Position numbers and translations under genes: made by a program. This document shows positions 36,301 through 47,900 of a DNA stretch of 64,000 nt, in pieces; positions within the stretch are counted from its first letter, which is position 1, and every line of letters starts with the position of its first letter. Origin of the DNA: Muricea muricata (taxonomy: Eukaryota > Cnidaria > Anthozoa > Malacalcyonacea > Plexauridae); assembly GCA_963855995.1 (NCBI GenBank), contig OY979725.1, positions 9,386,883 through 9,450,882 of the forward strand, given 5' to 3'. Under the pieces are notes generated by a model. It did not search any database. It saw only the letters and a list, made by a program, of their open reading frames with translations, and was not told the origin of the DNA.

Positions 36301-37650
36301 ACAGCCTTTATGCAAGTTGTAATTATTCAGAGACGAAACATTTTAGCTAAATTTCTTCCACAATTGAAAAGTCATGATCTGACAATGTTTTGTTACATGC
36401 ATGATAAAAATCACGATGAGATTGCCCAGTGATTAGAAGATCAGGTGGATAAATTGATAAAAGGCCTAATCTCAAAACACTGAATTCCAATTATTCCGAT
36501 CCATTTACCGGAACCAGTACTAGCAATGAAAGAATAAAAGATTGCATGTTTTTGTGTGCTTTTAACTTAGTACAAGTTATCATTACACGTATGTACAAGA
36601 ATACAGGAGTTGAGAAGAGGCATTGTTTAAAAAAAAAAGTGTAAAAAAAAGTCTGAATGAGAAGGGGCAAAGCTGGAGTCTTAATTTGGAGGGGAATATT
36701 CATATATACATCAGGTTTTGCCTGACTAATTTCTTTAAAATAAGGTTGATTTTGACAAAAATTAGTCAAGTACGACATGAATATATCAAATGTACACCCC
36801 CCCCCAATTGACACTCTATAAGGATAGCAATTCAACTTGTTTTTCAGTAACAATTATTTCCTATACTGTTTTTATCTGGTACGGCAGGACTATGGCAAAG
36901 TGATCATAAAAGTCAGGAATCATGTCCACAGGGGGCATGACACTCAATCATTTTAGATAAAAGAAGGCATTTGAAATATGTGGCTAATAAATGTATATAT
37001 TTCATGTTGCATAAACATGCAACCGTTTGCAGTCACCTTAAAGTTCTAGTTTTTGAAATTTTTTGAAAATAAACATAAATTAAAGCTGATTTACACCATA
37101 TGAAAAGTTACATGAATTTTGTCCATGTATTTTAATATTTTTCTATCGTTCAAACCTCAACACCTGGCAATATTTTGTGCTGTCTGCTAGTAAATTCTGC
37201 ACACCTTCTATTTTAGCCATGGGCAGTCTTGTATATTAATTAACAACTAACACTGGCAAGTCTTGGCATAATCTTGCCAAAATTTCAGAATTAAGCGTTC
37301 TTGTTAATATTTTCCTTAATTCTCTCGCAACAGTAGCTAATTGCGGTATCAATCATTAACCACACATAAAACAAAATGGGGTCTTAACGTGTACAGTATG
37401 TTTTCCCCACTTTCAGAAAAATATTACACATCTTAAGACACAAAACTTTAGAAAAATGGAATTTCTTATTCAAAATAGTATTTAATTCGGCAATTTACTT
37501 ACATATACTTTATGTTGACAACAAGGTCGAGTTAAGAAGAGAGCACAATCTCTTACCTAAATACACGAGAATGACGAGTGTATTAACCAGTGATAATAGA
37601 AGAGCCAAGAGAACTGAAGGTCCAATTTTACAAAACCTTATCCGCGGCAT
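30391..37650 (-). CDS. MGAT4-family N-acetylglucosaminyltransferase (GT54)
   Basis: Minus-strand exons 37557-37650, 32092-32265 and 30391-31565 give 1,443 nt, 480 residues, with matching phases. Residues 1-9 are basic (MPRIRFCKI) and about 11-31 are a hydrophobic anchor (LLALLLSLVNTLVILVYL), the usual type II Golgi topology. A short stem follows. The GT54 domain starts at VDIVIGIPTVQR (about residue 90) and carries the acidic EDDV motif (215-218), probably binding the metal and UDP-GlcNAc. The C-terminal part (LSVTMLNL...WLLIREIAVW) resembles the lectin-like tail of MGAT4 enzymes. Family members add a beta-1,4-GlcNAc branch to the alpha-1,3-mannose arm of N-glycans. Subtype (A/B/C) is not resolved. 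The donors are GTAAGAG and GTGAGTT; the acceptors are TTTGTAG and AACTTAG. Intron 1 is 5.3 kb and holds at least one MITE. The linkage of exon 1 rests on phase and the anchor signature, so it is less certain than the rest. Confidence 0.87.
31736..32077 (+). other. Unidentified antisense ORF in MGAT4 intron 2
   Basis: On the plus strand, the first 70 codons have protein-like composition (KLAQILKYYGENVSKSLDDQ, later ADIDMIAARQQAFARLIPTG). There is no ATG at the start and the tail becomes Phe-rich. It sits mostly in the 526-bp intron between 31565 and 32092. It may be a captured exon fragment or chance. Not recognised. Confidence 0.2.
33330..33370 (+). mobile_element. SINE-core fragment
   Basis: TGGGGTTTTTCCAGGTACTCCGG followed by TTTTCCTCC is a diverged copy of the core seen near 1430 and, inverted, at 13874. 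It lies within the first intron of the MGAT4-family gene. Confidence 0.4.
33599..33722. repeat. Small foldback, ~30-bp arms
   Basis: CCAGATTGGAAAGTTTGTA pairs with TACAAACTTTCCAATCTGG (with one base offset), enclosing about 60 bp. Probably a MITE; lies in MGAT4 intron 1. Confidence 0.65.
34997..35163. mobile_element. hAT-type MITE with target duplication
   Basis: Ends CAGTGGC and GCCACTG. The flanking 8-mers AGTGGATT (34989-34996) and AGTGGGTT (35164-35171) agree at 7 of 8 positions. The body has C and G runs. Lies in MGAT4 intron 1. Confidence 0.75.
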
Positions 37651-38284
37651 CGAAACCTATGAAATTTAAGCGACCGGACAGTCTCAGACAGTGCTTTATA
37701 CTTTGCAGTAGTGACTTGGTTCCGCGTCCTCGAGTATTTCTGATTTTTCCCCACAACGATCACTGTTTTCTTGTTGGACAAAGGTTAAGAAGTTTCCAGT
37801 GTTCTGTAAGGACGGCGACACGATTTACTTCTGTTACAAAGCAGTACAAACCGTAGAAACGTTAGCTTAAGTCACCATCTTTGAATGCTATCTAGTTTTC
37901 ATGGCTGTCGGCAGTCGCTTGGTGTGACGTCACAATAATAATATTAGCGAAATAAATTAGCTTTATTGCCCCACTGTTTTATCCTCGCTGTAACTCCTGG
38001 TTGAATTTTAACGCAATATATGACGGTTTCGCAAAGTTTTGGGGCACTTCGAATATGGCTAGAAATTAAATCGTTGTAATGACAAGCCTTGCTCGAGTTT
38101 TAAATATAATTAATCAAGACTCGACGTCAACTAAAATGCAAGTAACAATACATTATAAGTTATGTAAGTTATGTATAAAACAGAACATGTACATGCGAAC
38201 TTAATTAAATGAAGAATAAATGTACTTTTTCCTTCTACCGATTTTTTCCTCTTTATTGCCTCAATCGCACTTAGAAACTAATTA

Positions 38285-38643
<359 letters not shown>

Positions 38644-38737
38644 TCGATTTTATCACACACAAACTCGGAAAAGTTACTTGCAACTACAAGGATGTTTCAT
38701 ATTACTTCACAGGAAATATCATGTATGAAAAAAGTTT

Positions 38738-38803
38738 TGATCAACTTTTGATCAGTTGGTACTTTGTTTTGAACAACTTTTGATCAGTTGGTACTTTGTT
38801 AAA
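38738..38803. repeat. Tandem duplication, ~36-bp unit
   Basis: AACTTTTGATCAGTTGGTAC followed by TTTGTT appears twice in a row. Confidence 0.85.
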
Positions 38804-39104
38804 AAATCCCTTTACAATCTCAAAATGTCCTTTATTTTCAGAAAATTTCCTTGCCAAAAACCCATAGATTTCCGTGCAATTTCCATCAAAATTTATAAAT
38901 TATAATACATACAGTACACAACTGCAAAACAGTCAAATTTTAGTGTTTAACTCTTCAATAACCACATTTTCACAACCATTTTACCTTTACTAAGTATTTT
39001 GAATAGACCTAAATAGCCTTCTTCTGGTTCTTCCCTATCGCGCTATTCTCATACTCATAGCTCGAAGCTCGACAACAAGGTCCCAAGCATAGCTCAGTGC
39101 TCCC

Positions 39105-40190
39105 ATGGTGGTCCCAAGTACCCAACGCCAATTGTACCTTCTTACCTTAAACTACGACAAAACGAAGTTCATGATCTTTGCCAATAAGAAACCGACACCA
39201 TCGCTTTCTGATGTTACAATCACTGTCCAGAATCATAAAGTACTACGCGAGAAATCAATTACATATCTCGGAATAACACTCAGTGAAGATTTCTCCTGGC
39301 ACGAACATATTGACAACATGATTGCAAAAATTAATCAAAGACTAGGAATACTAAAGCGCATTAAACATTGTTTGGATTTAAACACGCGTTGTATTATTTA
39401 CACATCGCTGATTCTACCATTGTTTGATTATGCCGACACCATATGGGGTGATAAGAACAATTCTGTACTAATGGATTCCCTACAAACCCTGGAAAACAAA
39501 GCTGCTAAAATGATACTTGATGAACACCCACGGTCTTCCGCAACAGACGCATTAAAACGACTTAATTGGACAACTCTAGCAACAAGACGTCATAACCACA
39601 GATGCATTTTCGTTTATAAATGTATCAACGAATTAATTAACTTTAAATTTAACCTAATCAAGAATGAAAATGTACACAACTACAACACAAGGAGAAGTAA
39701 TGACCTGCACTTACCAAGAGCGAACACCAACAAAGGCAAACAAAGACCTACATACCAAGCATCTATAGATTTTAACAATCTGGATCAGAGAACTAAAAAC
39801 GCTATTACATTGAAAAACTTTAAGGCTTGTTTAAAAAGAAACTCAAAATAGAAATAAGTGATAATATCCAATTCTCTTTGTGCATGGTTTCCTATGGTTT
39901 GTGCATTATTGAAAGATTTCTATCTTTAGTTTCTTTTTGGGTTATAGCAGCGAGGGGATCTGGACACTAGACCATTAATATATTAATATATATTATTATA
40001 TTTATTATATCGTATAATCTCATATATATCATACTGTAATTGTATCGTACCGTGTCGTTTTGTATTGTATCACACTGTATAGTATATATTTTTGTAAAAT
40101 TTATTATTGGAGGACCCCACTGAAAAACACTTCGGTGATGTGGGTATCCTCGTAAAATATAATGATAATAATAATAATAATAATAAGCGA
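39105..40190 (+). pseudogene. 5'-truncated non-LTR retrotransposon (CR1/L2-like)
   Basis: An open frame of 248 codons covers the end of a LINE reverse transcriptase: LNYDKTKFMIFANK, then ITYLGITLSEDFSWHEHID, then LGILKRIKHCLDLN, LPLFDYADTIWG, and LENKAAKMIL. These are in the order of the thumb and C-terminal region. The catalytic YADD part and the endonuclease are missing, so it is dead. The 3' tail contains ACACTTCGGTGATGTGGGTA followed by a TAA-type simple repeat (about 40160-40187), which is typical of this kind of LINE. The frame itself is still intact, which suggests a fairly recent insertion. Confidence 0.85.
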
Positions 40191-40913
40191 GAATTGTCAA
40201 TTTGTGAAAACTCGGATACAGTAATGATAAACAGAAAAGTTAGAAAACAGAAAAGTACAAAACCTACAATATTTATTCATTAACTTTAAGTTCTCAAATC
40301 TCAGTCTCAACACTTCTGTAGAAAATTTCAGCATTAATTCGATATAACATCATTAAACATTAAAAGTCGAACAAAAAACCCGTGTATACATTTATACTAA
40401 ATTTAGAAATGTGAATTAAGTATTAAAGTGAGCGAGTTTTGTAAATCGTTAGCTTCACTACCGATCGTTTATCGTTCTGAAATCCTTCATCCAGAAATTT
40501 TCGTTTCAGCTCATGGCTTCTTCATCAGTGGCACTGGCCTTCATTTTGCACGCAAACTTTAAAACCCTTTCACTAGGTGTGAGACTTGCATGCAGCTGTT
40601 GCATTAGTATTTTTCATACCCATCTTACACTACAACAGGGACACAAGTGAGGATGACTTGAGAGAGGTACGATATATGGTCGTTCTTAACCAGTTTTAGC
40701 AAGCTGAAGAAGGTTCTCTGTACTGCTGCGTTTGAAAATGGAAAAGACGCAAGAATTTCAACAAATTTCATCAGCGTTGGGTATTTAGGCTCTCCGGTTG
40801 GTCGTTTTATATTCTTTACAATGTTCCAATACTCATCTCAATGAGGATCTTGACTGACTTTCTCTTCCAGAGAGTGTTCTCGCTATTCTAAATCAGCAAG
40901 GCTTGGCTCTAGC

Positions 40914-42657
40914 TCACTCGTCAGTTAAATACGGACGGTTTCTCACAATATCAGATAGTGATGATGAGGATTCGAGTTCTGGCTTTCTGTGGTGAAACGG
41001 AACCAGGATCAAATCTTTTTTGGATCTGAATAACAGATTCAATGAGGAAATTCTTGCAGTCGTTTCTAAATTGCCGAACATCTTCTTGTCTGGCCTCGTA
41101 GCCAATCTCGGTCATCGTGGCTGTTGCAGCTACACCAATGTATACATGATTTAGCGCCACGTGGTGTTGGACATTGGTAGGATCAATGGATTTTGGAGCA
41201 GTTTCCTTGATATACTGAACATTCAAGAAGTCACTTGAAATTGATCTTATAAGGCCTTCGATTTCAACTTTAAGATTGTTCAAACAAGGTCTTTCACTTT
41301 GGAAGAGACGATTAAATGCATTAAATAGTCTGAAGTTGATAGCTAAGAAATTCAAGATAAGCCAAAATTAACTTGTCATGCAATAATTTTAGAAATGCGA
41401 TCATTAGCATGTGTTGGGTCTTCATTCGCAACCAAAACATAGTGGTGTTGTAAAGCCAGAAATTGCTCTAATATCCGATCAACACACGCTTCTAAGGACA
41501 ACCAACGAGTTTGCCCAAGCGACAGGATGGGGTTCCAGACTGAAAAATTTTTGAAACAGCTGATAAACATTTTGGCGCTCGGACGAACGATGGAAATGAT
41601 TAAAGACATCTCGACACAAATCTTCGAATCCTTTTGGAAGTTTCAAAGCAGCTTACGAAGATCCCAAATGTATTAGCATTAGCGTAGCCAGCCCGACGAC
41701 TGAGTCCCGCTATGCAAATGTTTTTATGTTCATTGACTGTGAAAACAATCAATTTCTAATGAAATGAATAATGATAATAACTTGAAAATAACATGAAATT
41801 TGCATAGCAGGACTAAATTGTCGGGCTGGCTACGCCGCTGTGTGTTATAGATGTAGAGAGTGTTGTTCCCCGAACATGACATTTGTTGTGTCTGATCGAT
41901 GAGTAGCCGATAATGTTTTCCATGGGAATGTGGAGGTCGGAAAACACCTGCTCCATGGCAGAATAGATTCCTTTAGCAATCCTATCCACAATTTCTACCA
42001 TGTCCAGCAAATAATACTTTGATGCAAAGCTTTTCATGTCAAAGTAAGTAACTAAAATAGCAAGTTGCTTCAAGGTGCTCAGATAAGTTGTTTCATCGAT
42101 TATTATCGCTCACGTAGTGCTGAAACAGCCTGCTGTAAGTAATCAAAAGCTATCACCTGCCGAATAACGTTTGTCGCTTTTTGCTTACCGAGTGTCACAT
42201 TCTTCAGATTGTTAAGGGGAAAAAGAGATCTCAGAAATTCTACAAAATCGTCTGATAATGAAATAGGTAAATGGTGTTCAGCAATGAATGTGAATAATTT
42301 CATTTCAATTGAACTGGACTCGTCTCGAGTTGCAGCCTTGGTGAAGAGACTTGTAAGAGTACCAGAACAGCCAGCCGTTGCTTTAACATTCTTCTGATGT
42401 AGACTTGTAGAGTGCTAGTTGAATGTATCTTTAAGCCAGTTTTCGAGCAGGTAACAAATTTCTGACAAGTGCTGTATCTAAACATTTGATAGCAAGCATC
42501 TTCGCGGGGAGTTTTTTCAGAATAATCGCCCCCAGATCATCATTTTCTAGTAAGTTACAGTTCGGTAACGCTTTTGCACTTCGTCCAAAGCCGAATGTAT
42601 AAGTGCGTCAAGATTAAAATCCTCGTTAAACTTTACATGTAATTGTTTACCAGCCAT
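40914..42657 (-). pseudogene. Broken hAT-family transposase gene
   Basis: Read from 42657 downward, successive pieces in different frames match the order of a DUF4371/ZBED-like hAT transposase. They are MAGKQLHVKFNEDFN; FTFIAEHHLPISLSDDFVEFL; QLAILVTYFDMKSFA with IPMENIIGYSS; KLPKGFEDLCRDVFNHF; ILSLGQTRWLSLEACVDRIL; and a C-terminal helical part. At least four frameshifts or stops separate them, and a MITE is inserted near 41685-41835. No product is possible. hAT transposases cut and paste DNA with 8-bp target duplications; terminal repeats of this copy were not identified. Confidence 0.82.
41685..41835. mobile_element. hAT-type MITE inside the transposase relic
   Basis: TIRs TAGCGTAGCCAGCCCGAC and GTCGGGCTGGCTACGCCGCTG, with subterminal GCTATGCAAAT against ATTTGCATAGC. 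Flanking 8-mers TGTATTAG and TGTGTTAT agree at 6 of 8 bases. Same family as 43965-44103. Confidence 0.8.
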
Positions 42658-42718
42658 TTTGACTTTTAATTTGAGGAAACCTTGAAATATGGCAGAAGTG
42701 CTGATAATCTAGAAATGG

Positions 42719-43646
42719 GTGGACCTCAACTCTAATCCTACAGATGATATTGAATCTGTGAATAAAAAGTGGGTTAAGGATAAAATATCTACTATCTCTT
42801 CCTTAGTGCAAGTGGGTTCCTCAATCCTCATAACTGAAGACATTGATATGGGTAGACATAATATACTTAATGTGGAAGTTCAAGACCCTAATCCTGCTCG
42901 TATATATCAGCAATTAATGTAAAGTGGGTAAAAGACAGATTTGCTTCCACTGATGGATTCTCAATGATAGGTACCACAAGCATGGGAAATAATCAAATAA
43001 ATGACTTAGGTCTAACATCTACTAGTGATAACTCAGCAGTTACTAAAAATTGGGTTGAGGATAAAATCTCCGCAGGCAGAGGTATAAGTTCTACGGGGTT
43101 TACTATGAAAGGTCACGTTGACAAGGATCACTTCAAGATAATCAACTTGCCTTCTACTCCTATAAAAGTGACCCCGGACGCTGTTAGTAAAAAGTGGGTT
43201 GATACTACATTCGCTAAGAAGACAGCTGTAGGATTTACTCAAGCTTAAGGTGACGCAAGATATGCGCAGAAAACTGAGCTCACCATTGCAAAGTGGAGTT
43301 AGGAGTATCTAAACGTCGGGAATACTTTTACTTGGCCACATAGGAATCTGGTTGGCCCGCATTCGCTAGATCTGATCACATTAACAGTAATAGCAATATT
43401 GAAACAAAATGTGTCACTTGTGATGATGAACTTAGCAAGTCTCAAATAAGTAATAGAACATTAGAGTTCAAAATCAAAAGTGCCAGTGCTGCGGATGTAA
43501 GTCATGATATTAACTTAGCAACAATCCCTCTCTCAAGCAAAACGATATCTACTTTAAAAACATATACAAACGCTAATATTCATGTGGTTCATATAGATGT
43601 CGAGGTTTATCTGGGAGAGACAACAATCAGTGTTTTACAATATTAG
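42719..43646 (+). pseudogene. Broken fibre-like repeat gene (viral or Polinton-type origin possible)
   Basis: Three repeats of a motif of the form NxIxDL...P...D.V.KKWV.D are visible across 42719-43248: PTDDIESVNKKWVKDK, TSDNSAVTKNWVEDK and VTPDAVSKKWVDTTF. They lie in frames broken by stops. A further stretch (about 43400-43646) stays open for over 70 codons in another frame and ends VLQY-stop. Such repeats occur in phage tail fibres and, as I recall, in fibre-like proteins of large DNA transposons or virus-like elements integrated in invertebrate genomes. No capsid, polymerase or integrase is present nearby. The gene is decayed, and its origin is an inference. Confidence 0.45.
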
Positions 43647-43964
43647 TGTCAAAGCGACAGGTTTAGCCAGTACTCCAGAAATAGAAGTAATCTAGTATTA
43701 AATGAGTCTGGTAAATATGGATAAAACATAAGTTAATATATAAATGGGGGTGATAATAGATTTTAGGGCATAATTAAACATCAAATCGGAGTCGATTTTA
43801 GCCGTTCTTAAAAAAAATGAGAACATTAGCGCACTTCTTTTAGTGCAAAAATTAACCCCTTCCCTCCCCTCCTTCACGAAACACTGATACAAGGACTTCT
43901 TTTCAAGTTGAAGGTTCTCTAAATTTTCGGGGCACAACGAAGCACGGGTGGAAGGACATAAATG

Positions 43965-44103
43965 CAGTGGCGAAGCCAGCCTGACATTTGGTCATGCAAA
44001 GTATTTATAAACCGTATAAGGATCAATTTCTACAGAAATGAATAATGCTAATGTTTAAATTTGCATATAGCATGACTAAATTGTCGGGCTGGCTTCGCTA
44101 CTG
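43965..44103. mobile_element. hAT-type MITE, 139 bp
   Basis: Ends CAGTGGCGAAGCCAGCC and GGCTGGCTTCGCTACTG. The flanking 8-mers CATAAATG and CATAAAAG match at 7 of 8. Same family as the copy in the transposase relic. Confidence 0.88.
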
Positions 44104-44650
44104 CATAAAAGTACACCTAGGGCTTAGATACAAAACTAAAACATTGCATTTTAAGATTTTTCTTCAAATTTTGCGCTTAAATTCTCACATTGTATACAAC
44201 TGATAACACTTCTTATTCCTCTCAATACTATAGCTTATGTAGCGGTAGTCAGTTCATTCTTCACTCCTTCAAATGGTTTCACCGAGGGAAAGTGCCATTC
44301 GTTCGTTTCGATTGTGTCACGCGGTTCCGTTCTGCAGCGTCGGCAAGACCTCAAGTTAGTTAAGGGCTGGGAGAACATAGATCGATTGGAAAAGCAGTTG
44401 CAATTCATTTTTCTTCTGAATTTTATTTTCAGCAAGATAATCGCTGCCGCCTTAAATAATACTGCAAGATTAACAGTTTTAGGAAGTTTAAATATAATAT
44501 CGTGATCTCTCTTCGAGAAATTTGATGTCAAAAGTACCGGGGTTTCTGCTAGATTTAGTGAACAAGCCTGACTAGCTTCGTTACATGGATTGTTTCCAAT
44601 CTTAAACTCTTACACTTTGCTTCAAAATAACACTTTGTGTTGAAAAAGTG
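44104..44650. other. No gene seen
   Basis: Between the MITE and the poly(A) signal of the NTase-TPR gene. Short open frames lack support. Confidence 0.5.
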
Positions 44651-44656
44651 TTTATT
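44651..44656 (-). terminator. Poly(A) signal candidate of NTase-TPR gene
   Basis: AATAAA on the minus strand, about 270 bp after the stop codon of the large gene. Confidence 0.45.
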
Positions 44657-44925
44657 TGCCTAGCAATGCATCAAATATATAAGAATACAAAATTGTGGTA
44701 GCTAGTTTTCGAATCGGTCAATACATTAATACCATGCCAGAAGTCACAGAAAGATGTATAGGGTTATGAACGAGAGAATGTCACTTTCCCTACTAGCTAA
44801 CAGCTCGTTAGAGTTCGCAATTTCAAAAGAAAAAATTGAAAAATGGTCTAGTAATTACTATCAGTACTGTAAGCTTATTTAAGACGGCAACTTTTTAGTT
44901 GCTTCAGTTGTAAATATTTAAGATT

Positions 44926-47900
44926 TTAATCAAGATCCAGAAAGTAGCTTTCAAGTGCCTCCGTCACTGGTGGATGACTAGGCATTTTCTCCAAGACAGA
45001 AACAAATACATTGATAGCTTTTTTTTTGTTTCCGATCAGTTTGTACGTATACCCAACGACAGAGAGAAGAAGAGGATAATCTGAATTCGATTGCAAATGA
45101 CAAACATACTTCTCCAGGGCAACAGCTGACTCCTGGGCCTTTTCCATTTCGTTCGTCTTCACGTATGCTGTACATAACTGATGGTAAGTAAAAACTTTCA
45201 ATGGCAAACTAATCGAGGTTCGAATTTCAATTTCACGAGCAAGATGTGCATCTAACAACGGTTTGTCTTCGTCAGCGAAAGATACTGTAATATCTTCGGG
45301 AGCTTCAATGACATGTAGAAAGTAGTCAATAGCTTCACGAGTACGGTTGGATATGCATAGGAACGATCCATAAGACGACTCCACAAATTGATGTAATTTC
45401 GTCGTTTTTTGAATTAATCTTTCATACAAATCATGAGCCAACTTCATCCAACGCGTATACGCAGTTTTCTCTTCCTTGGCGAGCAGAGCTTTGGACTGGT
45501 AGAGTTCTGCTAATGTTCCGACTAGGCCTTGATGAGATTCTAAATTCTCTTCGTCCTCGAGACATTTTTCGTAGCATTTAATGGCGCAATCAGAGTTTCC
45601 CCGTCTCGCATGCAAAACTCCCAACGAACGCATAATATAAAAGCGGTCTACAAATGAATACTTATCAAGCACAGCGCATTGCGCCTCAAATTCTAGATCC
45701 AAAATTTGCATCTGTGAATGGAGGACCTCTAAGAATGAGATAAAATACGAATAGCACTTGTCGTGATTGGCCATTTGGATAAAGGTATTTCCGACAATAC
45801 GCAAACAGGCCAACTTCAGAGAATTCGAGTCGGATGGTTCCAGCTCACTAGACGGAGACGTAACTGACTCCAAGATTTCCGAGCAGCACTTTAAAACAAG
45901 TTGGTACTCCATGAGTTCATAATAAAGTTTTGCGAGGTTTATTGGTGATAGAGGAAAGTCGCAATTTTCTATGTTCTGATCATTCACCAGAAAAGATAAT
46001 TTTCGTTGACATGCAGCAAGAAGATAGGACGTTAATGACGGTTGTAAGGTGCTCATAGGTCTAACCAGATCACGTTGAGTTGATAATTTCACACAGGCTG
46101 AAACTGCTTTGCTTGTCATTCCCAATCCAGCATAAACGAACACAGCGAGACTGTACACCACAGATGCTAAAGTTGTTGTGCATTCGCCGTGTTGCTCGAC
46201 GTACTCTTTCATCAATGGACCATAAAAGAACCGTGAGAAATATCCAAAAACTACAGGAATGTTTGCCAACTTATCACCCGGTTCTAGTAATTCCTGAAGC
46301 AAGACGTTAGCCTCTGCAAGCTCATTCTCTTCCACAAGCCAGAAAGCAAGGCTTAACTTCCTACACAGCGTTGATCCATGCAAGTCTTTGTCTTCTGTTT
46401 CATAATATTTTCTTGCCAAAACCCGTTCCCCGATACTATCCTCGTCTGTGTTGTTATTAACACGTAGCCTGTACGCATGACCAAGATGTAATTGTATAAA
46501 TGCTCGCTTATGTTGGTCTTCTAGAGAGCCTGACATGCATTCAGCAGCCGCTAAAGCAGTTTTATAGACAGCAATTGCTTCATTTATCCGTTGCGTTTCC
46601 ATACATAGATATCCTAAGGTGAACATAAACTGGTAAATTGTGTAGACATCACCATTCGCTTCAAGTATTTCTCGTTTACACATATCAACGGTCGTTTGAA
46701 ATGAGTCGTTCTCATCCGGGAACAGATCTGCGTTAGCGGCAGTAGTTGCGTCAAGAAGAAGTGTGAACTCTTCATTTAAAGGTAATATATCCATAGCAGC
46801 AATAAAAGCTGAAAGTGACTTAGCTAACCAGCCAATGGCAGATTTTGCTTGACCATTCATCACAAAAGCGCGACCAATCGAAGTAAACAATCGACAGGAT
46901 ATTTTGGAGAATTCCAGTTTACTTAATTCCCACGTCGTTGCTGTGAATGTTTCGAAGCCAACAGCAACATTCACAAGAAAACTCTGCATGGAAGTTAGAA
47001 TCGCTTCTGCTTCTTCTTTCTTGTTTAACTGTAAGAGGATAGTAGCATGCAGTAGTTGGGTTTCACATTTTAATGTGAAGATCTTTCCATTCTTACCCAG
47101 GGCTTCCATTAAATCACTGGAACTTGTTTTGCCATCGACGACCTTGCTCGCAGCTAGACCTTGTTGACAAAAAGAAGCTGCTTTCTCCAGGTCATCACCA
47201 GTTATCTTTGACAACTGAATACATTTCGCGTTCAAGTAGCAAAATTCCATGGTTCGTAGAGATGTGATTTCGTTAGGTTCCAGTTGTGATACTGCCGCGA
47301 CGCCATCTTGGCAGACCAGCAAGGCATCTTGCAAGTTTTGACACAGAATATGGGCTTTGATTAAACCAACAAGTGTTTCCAAATACGCAAAAATATCACC
47401 AGGCTCTTGTGATTTATCTCTTGAATAATAGTCTGCGGCTCGAGTGAAGTTGATGACGGCAAGTCTGTAGTTCGCCTCCAACAGATGGCAATCACCGCTC
47501 ATTTTCAAAATCCTGGCATCTTGTCTATCACTTCGGGGAAATTGAGTAGCTAGGCTTAAACTACTCAGTGCAGAATTAGCTTTGTTGTTTTCCAATTCCT
47601 TCGTAGCCTTAGTCAGACACTTCTCAATCGCTGTATCAGCGGGTGCAATTTCGACAAACGACTTGATTAAAGGAATGAGATTATCATTTACTTCTAGATA
47701 TTTTTGAAGCTCACCTTTCTCTAAAAACTTTTCGCCAGAATCTGCCAATTTTTGTATCACAGGAATCAACGTTCGCATAGCCTCTAATTTCTGTTTTAAA
47801 TCTTCCAAGTTGCACAAATACGTTTCGGTAGTTTCCAAATTGTTCATCACCTTTTTGCTTGAATTCACATTAGCATTTCTTTCTAAAACTGGTTGAGTCA

